Part shown: piece by piece, positions 33,270-42,363 of the stretch | Numbering within the stretch: position 1 is the stretch's first letter | Layout of the letters: each line of letters opens with the position of its first letter | Assembly (NCBI RefSeq): GCF_000422505.1 | Contig: NZ_AULX01000036.1 | Location: 1 to 55,115, forward strand | Direction: 5' to 3' | Length of the DNA: 55,115 bases | Source of the DNA: Paenibacillus pinihumi DSM 23905 = JCM 16419 | Lineage (GTDB): Bacteria > Bacillota > Bacilli > Paenibacillales > Paenibacillaceae | Program-made: the position numbers and the translations under genes | Notes under the pieces: model-generated | Told to the model about the DNA's origin: nothing | Database searches by the model: none | The model's input: the letters and a program-made list of their open reading frames with translations, nothing else

Positions 33270-33298
33270 TTGTTACTTTTTAAACAAAAAGGTATAAT
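33270..33298 (+). promoter_or_regulatory. Sigma-A promoter of the VOC gene
   Basis: TTGTTA (33270-33275), a 17-base spacer and TATAAT (33293-33298), 52 bases before the start codon. Confidence 0.65.
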
Positions 33299-33350
33299 AA
33301 GTTCAATGCTAACTCATCATACGGATCATTTCGAAAGGGTGTGAGCGCCA

Positions 33351-34136
33351 ATGATTACCCATTTTGAGCATTTGCAGTTACATACGGTATCGATTCAAGG
33401 CGTCAAACGATTTTATCATGACCAGCTTCACATTCCGGTTGCTTATGAATCGGATAGAGAAATTACCCTCCAGCTAAGTGAACATACTCATGAAACGGGG
33501 CAGCCGCTTTCTCCTGTTCATCTGGCCTTTGAAGTGCCTTATTCTGAATTTGACCATGTTGTTGATGTATTTGATCGGGCATCTATCGCGTTGTTGAAAT
33601 GGCCGGACGGGCGGAAAATCGACAATTATGCTACGGGAAGGAATTTTTATTTTCGGGATGGGGACGGCAATCTGCTTGAAATCATTGCGCACCCTTATGT
33701 GAAGGAGGGAATTCTCCCTGCCGCTGGAGAAACCAAAGTTCTTTATTTAAGAGAGATCGGTTTTCCGGTCGACAGCGTCATTGATTTTCGAAATTTGATG
33801 GTAGAGGTATTTGATTTCAAGCTGGATAAGGTAGCGGATGATTTTTCGTTTGCGATTGGCGGAACCGCGCATATGGTGATTGTATCCAAGCAGCGCAAAT
33901 GGATTCCGATTGCCATGAGAGCATTAGTGCCGCCTATGAAAATCAGCTTCGGCGCAAGTAGCTCCGAATATATGAATAAAATTAGATCCCGTCTCGCTGA
34001 GAAGGATATTCCATATGAAAGTGAAACAGACGGTACACTTCATTTCAAATTATATGAATATGAGATGAGTATAAGGCTTTCAGACTTTCCTGCGGAAGCA
34101 CCAGCTCTTTTGAATTTGCCTTTTTCAAATAAATAG
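33351..34136 (+). CDS. VOC (glyoxalase/dioxygenase superfamily) protein
   Basis: The 261-residue protein has an N-terminal VOC domain: HFEHLQLHTVSIQGVKRFYHDQLHIPVAYE and later GRNFYFRDGDGNLLEIIAH, with the closing Glu metal ligand in LLEII. The C-terminal half (LREIGFPVDSVIDFRNLMVEVFDF...) looks like a second, more divergent VOC repeat. VOC proteins are metal enzymes or binding proteins for resistance, ring cleavage or isomerisation; the reaction is unknown. The start ATG follows AAAGGGTGTGAG. It is transcribed divergently from tetR-SDR and shares the operator-containing region. Confidence 0.85.
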   Translation: MITHFEHLQLHTVSIQGVKRFYHDQLHIPVAYESDREITLQLSEHTHETGQPLSPVHLAFEVPYSEFDHVVDVFDRASIALLKWPDGRKIDNYATGRNFYFRDGDGNLLEIIAHPYVKEGILPAAGETKVLYLREIGFPVDSVIDFRNLMVEVFDFKLDKVADDFSFAIGGTAHMVIVSKQRKWIPIAMRALVPPMKISFGASSSEYMNKIRSRLAEKDIPYESETDGTLHFKLYEYEMSIRLSDFPAEAPALLNLPFSNK

Positions 34137-34248
34137 ATTAGAAGTGTTCATCCGCTCTTGTATAATGATGAACATATCATCTTAGAGGGGATTTCTGGAT
34201 ATTAGAGTCTTATGGTTATTCCTTTGATATGGTAAAATAAGATTTAGT

Positions 34249-34272
34249 GAGGTCGTAGAGACCTCTTTTTTC
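34249..34272 (+). terminator. Rho-independent terminator
   Basis: GAGGTC (34249-34254) pairs with GACCTC (34260-34265) around GTAGA, followed by TTTTTT. Confidence 0.8.
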
Positions 34273-34344
34273 TTTATACATATTTGCAATTGTAGCGTTC
34301 GAGTGTGATAGAGCTATTTAAGCGGCTTGAAAGGAGGAGTGATT

Positions 34345-35235
34345 GTGTATATCGTACGAGGCAAAAAAATGCATGTAGAGATTTTTGGGGAAAAATCATC
34401 CCCGGCAGTCCTTTTCTTACATGGAGGTCCGGGAGAAAGCTGTTATGAGTTTGTCTATCATCAGGCAGACCGACTCTCAGAGCATGTTCAGTTAATAGCA
34501 ATTGATCAGCGGGGTGTCTGCCGGTCAGAGATGGTTCAGCCGAAAGAAGATTTTCGGCTGGATGATTTGATAGAGGATTTTGAGGCTCTCCGGCTTCAGC
34601 TTAATATTGACCACTGGTCTGTGATTGGACATTCGTTTGGTGGTTACTTGGCTTTGATCTATGCTTCCCGCTACCCGAAGTCAGTGAGCAGGCTTGTTTT
34701 TGAATGCCCGACATTCAACTTTGGCTGGACCTCCAGAAGTCTTTTGAAAAAAGCATCCTCTGTTTTTTTATCAGTGGGCGATGTTCAAAACTCGAATGAG
34801 TGCATGAAATTATCCGAAGCCTTGTTAACAAATAAAGAGCTTTTTGAACATTACATCCGTTTGGGTGAGGCTTTGGGAGAAAAGAAATCGGTCATTTATA
34901 ATCCAACGCCCATGTCTTGGACGGATTACTCAAGCTATTCAGACGAGGAATGGGACGAGTATGGCAGCAGAACGGAGATTCATCTGGAGAGGCTGCAGAA
35001 AGAAGGCAGTATGTTTGAATCCATTGTGCCGTTGCTGCCGGATATCTCGGTTCCATCAATGCTAATTTTAGGGGAGCATGATCCGGTAACCTGTCCCAGA
35101 CATATTCAGGCTTACAATCAGACGGATGGGGAGAGCATTATTTTCGAAGGCTGTGGACATACACCACACGCAGAGCAGCCGGACCGGTATCGCGATGTAA
35201 TTATTTCATTCCTGCTGCCAGGGATTAATCCATAA
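34345..35235 (+). CDS. Alpha/beta hydrolase (proline iminopeptidase-like)
   Basis: The 296-residue enzyme has the oxyanion-hole motif LHGGPGES (~26-33), the nucleophile elbow GHSFGG (Ser ~93), the acid in LGEHDPVTCP, and the His in EGCGHTPH. HGGPG with GQSxGG/GHSxGG is the signature of peptidase family S33, although many members are general esterases. A helical cap lies between strands 6 and 7. The start is GTG 34345, 7 bases after AAGGAGG; an upstream TTG reading would place that site inside the gene. The epimerase gene follows after 31 bases, so the two are probably co-transcribed. Confidence 0.85.
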   Translation: MYIVRGKKMHVEIFGEKSSPAVLFLHGGPGESCYEFVYHQADRLSEHVQLIAIDQRGVCRSEMVQPKEDFRLDDLIEDFEALRLQLNIDHWSVIGHSFGGYLALIYASRYPKSVSRLVFECPTFNFGWTSRSLLKKASSVFLSVGDVQNSNECMKLSEALLTNKELFEHYIRLGEALGEKKSVIYNPTPMSWTDYSSYSDEEWDEYGSRTEIHLERLQKEGSMFESIVPLLPDISVPSMLILGEHDPVTCPRHIQAYNQTDGESIIFEGCGHTPHAEQPDRYRDVIISFLLPGINP

Positions 35236-35266
35236 CAAAATGACCGGCTAGAAAAGAGGGATACAC

Positions 35267-36151
35267 ATGGGCAACGTACTTGTACTGGGCGGCACCCGGT
35301 TTTTCGGGAAAAGACTGGTCAAGCTTTTGGCAGAAAGCGGGGAGCATGATGTTACTATAGCGACGAGAGGGCTTAATCCGGTAGAATTCCAGCCCCGTGT
35401 AAGGCATGTCAGCCTGAACCGCCAGGATGAGGCGGCCTTGACCGAATTGGCCCGCAGCAGGCAATGGGACATCGTATTTGATAACATTTGCATGACGAGG
35501 GAGGATGCCTTGTCTGCAGCTAGGGCATTTGACGGCCAGGTAAAGCGGTACATTGTGACTTCCAGCCAATCCGTGTACGGCTTTGGAAAATCTCCTATTG
35601 TGGAAGAGGATTTTAACCCGTATACCTATGATTTAAGCCAAGGGGATGCCCCGGATCTCAGCTACGCAGAAGGAAAGCGTCTGACAGAAGCTGCGCTTTT
35701 TCAAAAGGCGGATTTTCCTGTAGCCGCAGTGAGAATTCCGATCGTTTTGGGACCGGATGATTATACACGCAGGCTTCATTTTCATGTGGAGCGTGTTCAG
35801 GCAGGCAAGCCGATTGGTTTTCCGGATCTGGATGCCAGGCTTTCTTTTATTTCGTCTGCAGAAGCTGCTGACTTCCTCTTTCAACTTGGAAAATCTGACG
35901 TTACAGGTCCCATTCAAGCAAGCTCCAGTGATCCGTTGACACTTCGGCAACTGATTGCGATTGTTGAACAGGAGACGGGGCAAAGTGCAATTCTTATACA
36001 AGATGCCAAGCCAGAGGATAGTTCCCCTTTTGGCGTGCCGGCTTCATGGGTGCTGGATACTTCCATGGCTGAAGGTGCAGGCTTTTCTTTTAAAAGGGTA
36101 ATGGACTGGCTTCCTGAATTAACGAAACATATCGCAGCTGAAAAGGTGTGA
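35267..36151 (+). CDS. NAD-dependent epimerase/dehydratase-family protein (extended SDR)
   Basis: The 294-residue protein starts VLVLGGTRFFGKRLVKLL, the Rossmann GGTxFxG variant. It has the catalytic pair YAEGK (Tyr and Lys in DLSYAEGKRLTEAAL), TSSQSVYGFG, and VRIPIVLGPDDYTRR in the substrate region. It resembles plant and bacterial isoflavone-reductase-like or mRNA-binding-type SDRs with the same GGTRFxG start. Its substrate is unknown. The start follows AAGAGGG. It lies in one direction with the hydrolase before it and the exporter after it (67-base gap). Confidence 0.87.
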   Translation: MGNVLVLGGTRFFGKRLVKLLAESGEHDVTIATRGLNPVEFQPRVRHVSLNRQDEAALTELARSRQWDIVFDNICMTREDALSAARAFDGQVKRYIVTSSQSVYGFGKSPIVEEDFNPYTYDLSQGDAPDLSYAEGKRLTEAALFQKADFPVAAVRIPIVLGPDDYTRRLHFHVERVQAGKPIGFPDLDARLSFISSAEAADFLFQLGKSDVTGPIQASSSDPLTLRQLIAIVEQETGQSAILIQDAKPEDSSPFGVPASWVLDTSMAEGAGFSFKRVMDWLPELTKHIAAEKV

Positions 36152-36218
36152 TACTTGCAATCAAAGTTAATTCCCCGAGTTAAAATACAAACCTAATACG
36201 ACCAGAGAGGGGAACACC

Positions 36219-37655
36219 ATGTCAAACACGAACTCAATCCCGTCCGCATCTTCCGGACAAGCATCACAGTCATCATCGGGGAGCCATGCGGAGAAGCTGC
36301 TGCTTATTCTGATGGTCACCCTTATCTTGTCTGTTATGAACGCTACCATGTTCAACGTGGTGCTGCCGCAGATCCGGGATGAATTTCAACTCGCGCCTTC
36401 TCAGGTAAGCTGGGTGATGACCAGCTACTCCATACTTTATGCCATCGGCACTGTTATTTTCGGCAAGCTGTCGGATCGGTACAAGCTGAAAAATCTGATC
36501 ACATTCGGACTGCTGTTTTTTGCGGGCGGCTCCATAATCGGGCTGCTGTCGGCAAACTTTTGGATGGTTATACTGGGACGCGTTCTGCAGGCTGCCGGCG
36601 CCTCCGTTATTCCTGCTATTGGAATGATCATTCCTGTCCGATACTTTAGTCCAGAGTCACGCGGCCGTGCGCTCGGGACTGTTGCAGTGGGGCTGGCTAT
36701 CGGAACAGCAGCGGCCCCGATTGTCGGCGGTTTTATAGCAGGTTCATTCCACTGGCGCTTTCTGTTCGGATTGACACTGCTGGTACTTATTACACTTCCT
36801 TTTTACCGGAAATACTTGAAGGACGAGCCGCAAAACCCGACTCCAATTGATGTTATCGGAGCGGTCCTGCTGGCGGGAACGGTCGGCTCGCTTTTGCTGG
36901 CAATCACGCTTAGCAATCTGCTGCTTGCTGTCATTGGCATTGCCGTGCTGCTGTTGTTTATTTGGCGGATCAACCGGGCAGCCCATCCATTCATCCAGCC
37001 CAGCCTGATGCGCAATTCTTCCTACGTCATTGCACTGGTGATCGGATTCTTCAGTACCGCTGTCATTATCGGCATCCCTTTCCTGGCTCCGCAGCTTCTG
37101 GCTGATGTGAACGGACTGTCGCCAAGCGTCATCGGATTTGTGCTTTTTCCGGGTGCAATCTGTTCCGCCATGATCGGCAAAAAAGCGGGCAGGCTCGCAG
37201 ATCAAAAGGGAAGTCCTTTCGTGGTTGCCATTGCGATGTCTTTGCTTGTCATTTGCTTTGCGCTCCTTTCCTGGGTAGCAGGTGCTCCGCCATGGATCAT
37301 TTCCATCGTGCTCCTGTGTGGTAATCTGGGACAAACTTGCATGCAAATCGGCTTATCCAATACGATCTCGCGCACCTTGTCTCCTGATCAGGTCGGCATT
37401 GGGATGGGCCTGTATTCGATGAATATGTTTTTATCCGGTGCCGTATCTACGGTATTAATCGGTAAAGTGCTGGATTTTGAGCATTCCGGGTTGACACTCA
37501 ATCCGCTGCGACTGTATGAGTCTGGAACAGCTTTCAGCAATATCAGTGTCATTATGGCATTGGTGGTTGCGGTGGTCGGTGTGGCATATGTCTGGCGTTT
37601 TGGAGCGGGCAAGTCAGATACAATTGGCTCCCCAAAGACAGCACAATCAGAATAA
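36219..37655 (+). CDS. MFS drug exporter, DHA2/14-TM type, Tet(L)/Tet(K)-like
   Basis: The 478-residue protein has ~14 membrane segments. The family features are MFNVVLPQIRDEF in TM1 (motif D-like), GKLSDRYKLKNLI between TM2 and TM3 (motif A), RVLQAAGASVIPA (motif B), and the antiporter motif C-like VAVGLAIGTAAAPIVGGFIAG in TM5. These align, from memory, with Tet(K)/Tet(L) and related DHA2 exporters, which exchange drugs or cations for protons. The actual substrate is not predictable. It begins with a Ser/Gln-rich 25-residue tail. ATG follows GAGAGGGG by 6 bases. A terminator closes the unit. Confidence 0.88.
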   Translation: MSNTNSIPSASSGQASQSSSGSHAEKLLLILMVTLILSVMNATMFNVVLPQIRDEFQLAPSQVSWVMTSYSILYAIGTVIFGKLSDRYKLKNLITFGLLFFAGGSIIGLLSANFWMVILGRVLQAAGASVIPAIGMIIPVRYFSPESRGRALGTVAVGLAIGTAAAPIVGGFIAGSFHWRFLFGLTLLVLITLPFYRKYLKDEPQNPTPIDVIGAVLLAGTVGSLLLAITLSNLLLAVIGIAVLLLFIWRINRAAHPFIQPSLMRNSSYVIALVIGFFSTAVIIGIPFLAPQLLADVNGLSPSVIGFVLFPGAICSAMIGKKAGRLADQKGSPFVVAIAMSLLVICFALLSWVAGAPPWIISIVLLCGNLGQTCMQIGLSNTISRTLSPDQVGIGMGLYSMNMFLSGAVSTVLIGKVLDFEHSGLTLNPLRLYESGTAFSNISVIMALVVAVVGVAYVWRFGAGKSDTIGSPKTAQSE

Positions 37656-37724
37656 TGGCTGCTCATTCAGGATATCCATTTGTTTAACTCCATTTATTTA
37701 GAAATGAAATGTATGCTTAAGTGC

Positions 37725-37763
37725 AAGCTAGTACTGTTATCTGACAGTGCTGGCTTCTTTTTT
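37725..37763 (+). terminator. Rho-independent terminator after the MFS gene
   Basis: AAGCTAGTACTGT pairs with ACAGTGCTGGCTT (one mismatch, one wobble), followed by CTTTTTTG. Confidence 0.85.
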
Positions 37764-37777
37764 GTGAAGGACAAAAA

Positions 37778-38240
37778 TTGGCGCTCTCACAAGGCTGTCA
37801 CCTCAGGTTCATTCTCCGTCCGGAAACGAGCCTGTTCAGAATCGCTTCAACAACGAAGCTGTTTACTTGGACAGCAGTGATGCAACTGGCCGAGCAGGGC
37901 AAGATTAATCTCGATACGAATATCAACACCTATCTGAAGACGTTGAAAATACCCGATACTTATTCCGAGCCCATTACGATGCGACATCTTATGACCCATA
38001 CGGCCGGATTTGAGGGCGGGGGAGTCGGCTATCAAATCACTACAGATCCTGAGAAATTGCCAGTTTCGATTTCGGAGACGCTTGGCAGGCACATGCCGGC
38101 ACGGGTGAAGCCCCCGGGGGAGATGTCCGCCTATTCCAACTATGGAACGGCACTGGCGGGATTAATCGTCGAGGAAGTTAGCGGTCTTGCTTATAATGAC
38201 TACATCCAGAAATACATCTTTAATCCTCTGGAAATGAAAT
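37778..38240 (+). pseudogene. Serine hydrolase (class C beta-lactamase family) fragment
   Basis: The fragment reads TSLFRIASTTKLFTWTAVMQLAEQGKI (SxxK nucleophile motif STTK), MRHLMTHTAGFEG, YSNYGTALAGLIVEEVSG (YxN motif) and [12 protein letters not shown]. The N-terminal ~60 residues with the signal peptide are missing, and the frame has no start signal. At ~38240 the coding sequence passes directly into a histidine kinase fragment in another frame, so the C-terminal half is also lost. Confidence 0.8.
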
Positions 38241-38411
38241 ATGCCACCCGAAAAGCAGATCGGCATTTTCGTCTCCTATAGCGGCGGCAATGGACTTGGG
38301 CTTGCGATTGTCAAGAAAATCGTAACCTTGCATCACGGCACAATCGAAATAGAGAGCCAGCCTGGCAAGGGTACGACAGTAACCGTTCATTTGCCTGTCC
38401 GGCAAAAGTAA
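38236..38411 (+). pseudogene. Histidine kinase C-terminal fragment (HATPase G2 box)
   Basis: In a frame different from the serine hydrolase the DNA reads [20 protein letters not shown], then [19 protein letters not shown] and [11 protein letters not shown] to TAA at 38409-38411. This is the end of a sensor kinase catalytic domain with its GLGLAIV G2 box. The rest of the kinase is absent. The joint with the serine hydrolase lies within about 10 bases. Confidence 0.8.
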
Positions 38412-38429
38412 GTCCATATCAGTGCAAAG

Positions 38430-38461
38430 GCTATGTGCGCATCAGCACATTGCTTTTTTTT
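38430..38461 (+). terminator. Rho-independent terminator
   Basis: GGCTATGTGC and GCACATTGC form a stem around GCATCA, followed by eight T residues. It was probably the terminator of the lost histidine kinase gene. Confidence 0.8.
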
Positions 38462-38530
38462 GATAAACATCCATAAAATATTCAGTAAAACTTTATCAAA
38501 ATAAAAAACAAAAATAACTGAAAAAATGGG

Positions 38531-38559
38531 TTGAAAAACCAACTTTTGTCTGGTAATAT
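38531..38559 (+). promoter_or_regulatory. Sigma-A promoter of the GH-D enzyme gene
   Basis: TTGAAA (38531-38536), a 17-base spacer and TAATAT (38554-38559), giving a leader of about 210 bases before ATG 38775. Confidence 0.6.
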
Positions 38560-38690
38560 GATGTTTAAATAAATAAACAGTTAATATTTACTTGTTAAAC
38601 ATAGTGAAATATACTGAAAATCAAACAAAGCCCATAGCCATTTTGGGCAAGCTTTCAAGTCTTTATAGAATTTGCTCTTCAACTATCGAG

Positions 38691-38710
38691 AGGAGGTGAG
38701 TTCCATGTAA
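38691..38710 (+). promoter_or_regulatory. Leader Shine-Dalgarno with start-stop (ATG TAA) mini-ORF
   Basis: A near-perfect anti-16S match AGGAGGTGA (38691-38699) is followed by GTTCC and ATG TAA (38705-38710), 65 bases before the true start codon. A ribosome can bind but makes only fMet. It may stabilise the leader or stall ribosomes. Confidence 0.55.
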
Positions 38711-38731
38711 GGCGAATGCTTTAAATCAATT

Positions 38732-38746
38732 TTGTAAGCGCTAACA
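38732..38746 (+). promoter_or_regulatory. cre site (CcpA operator)
   Basis: TTGTAAGCGCTAACA fits WTGNAANCGNWNNCW fully and is nearly palindromic. It lies ~175 bases downstream of the promoter, inside the leader, where CcpA would act as a roadblock. Confidence 0.75.
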
Positions 38747-38774
38747 AGATATGACCTAAAAAGGGAGCGTGTTT

Positions 38775-41474
38775 ATGAAGCGGACCAGAAAGTTTACAGC
38801 GATCTCACTTGCATTTCTATTAGCTTTTCTTACCTTTGGGGATATGACGAAAGTGCAGGCAGAAAGCGGAAACGAGACCCCGAATGAAATTGAAATTACA
38901 GCGGACTCAGAGCAAGTCCCGGCGAAAGAGGATGAGAGCTTGGATTTGGCACAGCTGAGAAATGGTAATGAAGCATTAAATAACACACTTGGACCTGTCC
39001 AATCTTATGAAGGCGAAGCCCCCGGCAATACGTTTACCGGCAATGCGGGAATTCATACATGCAGTGCAATTGCAGCATGCTCCGGCGGCAAGAAAATCGG
39101 CAACCTCTGGGGTGGATCGTCGGTAACATTTAATAATGTTAACGTGGCGACAGCCGGTGTTTATGTGTTGAAGCTGTTCTACATTTCTGAGGATTCACGT
39201 GCTTTAAAGCTGACTGTAAATAACGGGGAGCCGGATTTGTTTACTCCGCCAACAACACCCAACTGGGATACAATTGGCACGTTTGAACTGGAAATTGAAC
39301 TGAATGCCGGAAATAACGCAATTAAGTTTGATGATAACGGGGGCTGGTCTCCGGATATTGACAAGATCGAAATTAGACCGTCCAGCAATCCGGGTCCAAA
39401 CCCTGGAAATAACGGTGCAATCGGCAACATTGGACCGGTTGTAAATACACAGCAATTTGGAAGCGTTACCGTCAATAAGCATAGCAATGGTGTCGCGATT
39501 TCCAACGGCACATATACGGTAACCTACAACACCAATACCGGTCTTTCTGCTTATGACTGGAATGGAAGCCGCATTGCTACAGGTGTTTACAGTACGGTGA
39601 AGCTGGGTACGTCCGTACTGGCCAATACGGATTATACCCATCACAATTTCTCCATGAGCAGTATTGAAAGCGTTAACGATGGCCACGGCACAGGGATTAA
39701 AGTCGTCATCGAGAATAAGAAAAACGGATTGCCGACGATGAAGCAGATTTATCATGTGTATGAGAACCTGCCTTATTTTGTCGCCAGTCAGGAGGTTCAA
39801 AGCTCGTCTACGATTGAGACCAACAACATGGCACCAATCGTCATCAATGCCGCAGGCGGTGTTGATCTTGGCAGCTACGGGGATAACCGCGTGTTGATCA
39901 CCCCATTCGACAATGATATGTGGTCCAGATATCAGGCCCGTTCCATGAATACGTATTTGAACGCGCACAGATATATCAGCTCTGAAGTAACAGCTATTTA
40001 TGACAACAGCAGCAGAAAAGGACTTGTAGTCGGTTCAATCACTCATGATACCTGGAAAACAGGCATTTCCTGGGGCGGCTCCAACAACCGCTTGAACCAG
40101 CTGAACGTGTTTGGCGGTTTTACATCGGTCGAGCAGACCCACGATACCATTGCGCACGGTGCAATTTCGGGTACAACACTGAAGTCGCCGCAAATTTTTG
40201 TCGGGTACTATGATGACTACCGCAACGGTATGGAAGGCTATGGCCGTGCGAATGCAGCTGTGGCGCCGCCGCTTGCATTTGGACCGGATATTCCGCAAGG
40301 TGTTCCATTTGGCTGGAACAGCTGGGGTGCTTACGCCCATGAGCTGTCTTTCAGCAAAGTTGTAGATGTATCCAACTTCTTCAAAGATTACTTGCAGGAT
40401 AATTCGTTCAACAATAATGGAAACGTTTACATTAATTTGGATTCCTACTGGGATTGGTTGTCTCCACAGGAGCTTGCGGATGTAGCCGATATTATTCGCG
40501 ACAACGGGCAAAAGCCGGGTATTTATGATGGTCCATTTGTCTATTGGGGCGACAACATGCAGCAGACTGTAGAAGGAACGAACGGCCAGTACACCTATGG
40601 TGATATCGTCCTTAGAGACTACAGCGGCAATATCTTGCCTAAGGTAGATGGGGCATATGCGATCGACCCTACCCACCCGGGTGCAAAAATGAGAACCCAG
40701 GCGTTGTATAATCGTTTCCTTTCTCTTGGCTTTGAGTACATTAAAATCGACTTCTTGAGCCATGCATCCTTTGAAGGAAAGCACTATGACCCGAATGTGA
40801 AGACGGGAATTCAAGCTTATAACCAAGGTTTGGCATTCATTAATCAGGTGCTGGACGGCAAAATGTTCATCAGCGCCTCCATTGCGCCACTGTTCCCGAG
40901 CCAATATGCACATGCAAGACGGATCTCATGCGATATTTACGGTTCGCTTGATTCAACCGAATACCAGCTGAATAACCTGACTTATGGCTGGTGGCAAAAC
41001 GGAACGATCTATCATTACACCGATCCGGATTACATGACGCTGGAAAAAGGCGGCTCCTTAAACGGCGCGCAATCCCGTGTTACAGCGGCAGCCATTTCGG
41101 GTACTGTGTTCCTGAACTCCGATAACGTTAGCAAACCGATTGCACAACAGTACATGCAAACCTTGCTGACCAATCCTCGAATTAACGAACTGGCTGCAAA
41201 AGGAAAGGCGTTCCGTCCAATTGAGGGCAATACGGGTACGGCTTCTACGGATCAGTTCATATTGAAGGACGGCAATGATTACTACCTGGCAGTATTTAAC
41301 TTCACCCACTCTCCAGTTACCAAAACGGTGAATTTGGCCCGTGCAGGCATCTCTGGAGCATCCAGCTATACAGTGCAGGATCTGTGGACGAATGCAACAA
41401 CACAGCATTCCGGCGGTCAACTGTCCGTTCAGCTCGGTGCTGCACAATCCAAGCTCTTTAAAATCACGCCTTAA
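38775..41474 (+). CDS. Secreted clan GH-D glycosidase (alpha-galactosidase-like) with CBM35-like module
   Basis: The 899-residue protein has a signal peptide (MKRTRKFTAISLAFLLAFLTFGDMTKVQA). A CBM35-like module spans ~65-200 (YEGEAPGNTFTGNAG ... DIDKIEIRP), and a Pro/Asn linker PSSNPGPNPGNN follows. A beta-sandwich (~220-490) and a TIM barrel then start around FGPDIPQGVPFGWNSWGAY. The barrel has YIKIDFLSH with candidate nucleophile Asp659 and a candidate acid/base in RISCDIYG (Asp720). The C-terminus is a small beta domain (DYYLAVFNFTHSP ...). This is the layout of GH27/GH36-type alpha-galactosidases. Which alpha-linked sugar it removes is uncertain. ATG 38775 follows AAGGGAG by 8 bases; a GTG two codons upstream is less likely. 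A cre site lies in its leader. Confidence 0.85.
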   Translation: MKRTRKFTAISLAFLLAFLTFGDMTKVQAESGNETPNEIEITADSEQVPAKEDESLDLAQLRNGNEALNNTLGPVQSYEGEAPGNTFTGNAGIHTCSAIAACSGGKKIGNLWGGSSVTFNNVNVATAGVYVLKLFYISEDSRALKLTVNNGEPDLFTPPTTPNWDTIGTFELEIELNAGNNAIKFDDNGGWSPDIDKIEIRPSSNPGPNPGNNGAIGNIGPVVNTQQFGSVTVNKHSNGVAISNGTYTVTYNTNTGLSAYDWNGSRIATGVYSTVKLGTSVLANTDYTHHNFSMSSIESVNDGHGTGIKVVIENKKNGLPTMKQIYHVYENLPYFVASQEVQSSSTIETNNMAPIVINAAGGVDLGSYGDNRVLITPFDNDMWSRYQARSMNTYLNAHRYISSEVTAIYDNSSRKGLVVGSITHDTWKTGISWGGSNNRLNQLNVFGGFTSVEQTHDTIAHGAISGTTLKSPQIFVGYYDDYRNGMEGYGRANAAVAPPLAFGPDIPQGVPFGWNSWGAYAHELSFSKVVDVSNFFKDYLQDNSFNNNGNVYINLDSYWDWLSPQELADVADIIRDNGQKPGIYDGPFVYWGDNMQQTVEGTNGQYTYGDIVLRDYSGNILPKVDGAYAIDPTHPGAKMRTQALYNRFLSLGFEYIKIDFLSHASFEGKHYDPNVKTGIQAYNQGLAFINQVLDGKMFISASIAPLFPSQYAHARRISCDIYGSLDSTEYQLNNLTYGWWQNGTIYHYTDPDYMTLEKGGSLNGAQSRVTAAAISGTVFLNSDNVSKPIAQQYMQTLLTNPRINELAAKGKAFRPIEGNTGTASTDQFILKDGNDYYLAVFNFTHSPVTKTVNLARAGISGASSYTVQDLWTNATTQHSGGQLSVQLGAAQSKLFKITP

Positions 41475-41506
41475 TTTCTCTGGCAGTCAAGCTGCTGAAG
41501 AGAAGA

Positions 41507-41545
41507 GAAGCGCCGGACATCTGTAGATGTCCGGCGCTTCTATTT
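41507..41545. terminator. Rho-independent terminator between convergent genes
   Basis: GAAGCGCCGGACAT (41507-41520) pairs perfectly with ATGTCCGGCGCTTC (41527-41540) around CTGTAG. The T run is short (TATTT). Confidence 0.8.
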
Positions 41546-41562
41546 GGGTAAAAGAAACATCA

Positions 41563-42363
41563 TCAAAATGTATTTCCTCCCGTTCCGTTGTTTGAGGATG
41601 GGGAGTTATCAAGTGGTATAAATCTGTTCTCCTTTAATACCGGAACCATCGTCGTTACATCCCGCTGAGAACAATGGATAACATCTTGTTCATATCCCCG
41701 CTCACGCAATTCCCTTCCGCTTGCACAATCCCGGATCAAATCCGCCAGTTTGCTTTTAGAAGATTCGTAGGCTCCGATACAGACCTCGGCTTCGGGAGAT
41801 TTGCTGCCTGACAAATGGGAGAGGATCATTCCAGCGCCCAAGTAATCTTCAATTCCGGGCCTCATCTGATCTTCATTCTCCAATCCGCCTGGCCATTTCT
41901 CGCCGCAAGGAATAACCGTAATGCTGGAACCAAGCTTAATCCTCAAGTTGTCTGCCTGTTCTGCAACAGCGGTTGCATTCAGCAGGCATCCGATGAGAAG
42001 TGCGGGGACCTTGGAAGCGATCCATGTGCAAGCTGCACCATTCAATGAGCAAAGCACGAACTTCTTTCCATTATCGGCGGGACTGAAAGATACGGGGGAC
42101 AGGGAGTGGCCGCCATACATTGCGGATTCTGCCCTTCCCCATGCCATCTGGGCACCCGCGGACTTGGCATAAGCCTTCGCCTTCTCATTAATCGGGGGAG
42201 GATATGGGAATATTTCCGCTCCATAGTCCAGAGCTGTGACAACGGTGGACGAAAAGCTGAGCACGTCGACAATAATAATAATATCTCCCCGCCCAGAAGC
42301 TTCACGCGCGCCCCTTTGTCCCCATTCCAGTTTAATTTCATAGGGTGACTGATCAAAATACAT
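41563..42363 (-). CDS. ComB-like 2-phosphosulfolactate phosphatase family protein
   Basis: The 266-residue protein matches the ComB family (COG2045) by IIIIVDVLSFSSTVVTALDYGAEIFP near the N-terminus, KKFVLCSLNGAACTW, SSITVIPCGEKW and RPGIEDYLGAGMILSHL. In coenzyme M biosynthesis ComB removes phosphate from 2-phosphosulfolactate with Mg2+. In Bacilli the family is linked to sulfolactate production in spores, but a ComA partner is not in this window. The start ATG follows AAGGAGAG by 5-8 bases. It is monocistronic, convergent with the GH-D enzyme gene. Confidence 0.85.
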   Translation of the reverse strand: MYFDQSPYEIKLEWGQRGAREASGRGDIIIIVDVLSFSSTVVTALDYGAEIFPYPPPINEKAKAYAKSAGAQMAWGRAESAMYGGHSLSPVSFSPADNGKKFVLCSLNGAACTWIASKVPALLIGCLLNATAVAEQADNLRIKLGSSITVIPCGEKWPGGLENEDQMRPGIEDYLGAGMILSHLSGSKSPEAEVCIGAYESSKSKLADLIRDCASGRELRERGYEQDVIHCSQRDVTTMVPVLKENRFIPLDNSPSSNNGTGGNTF

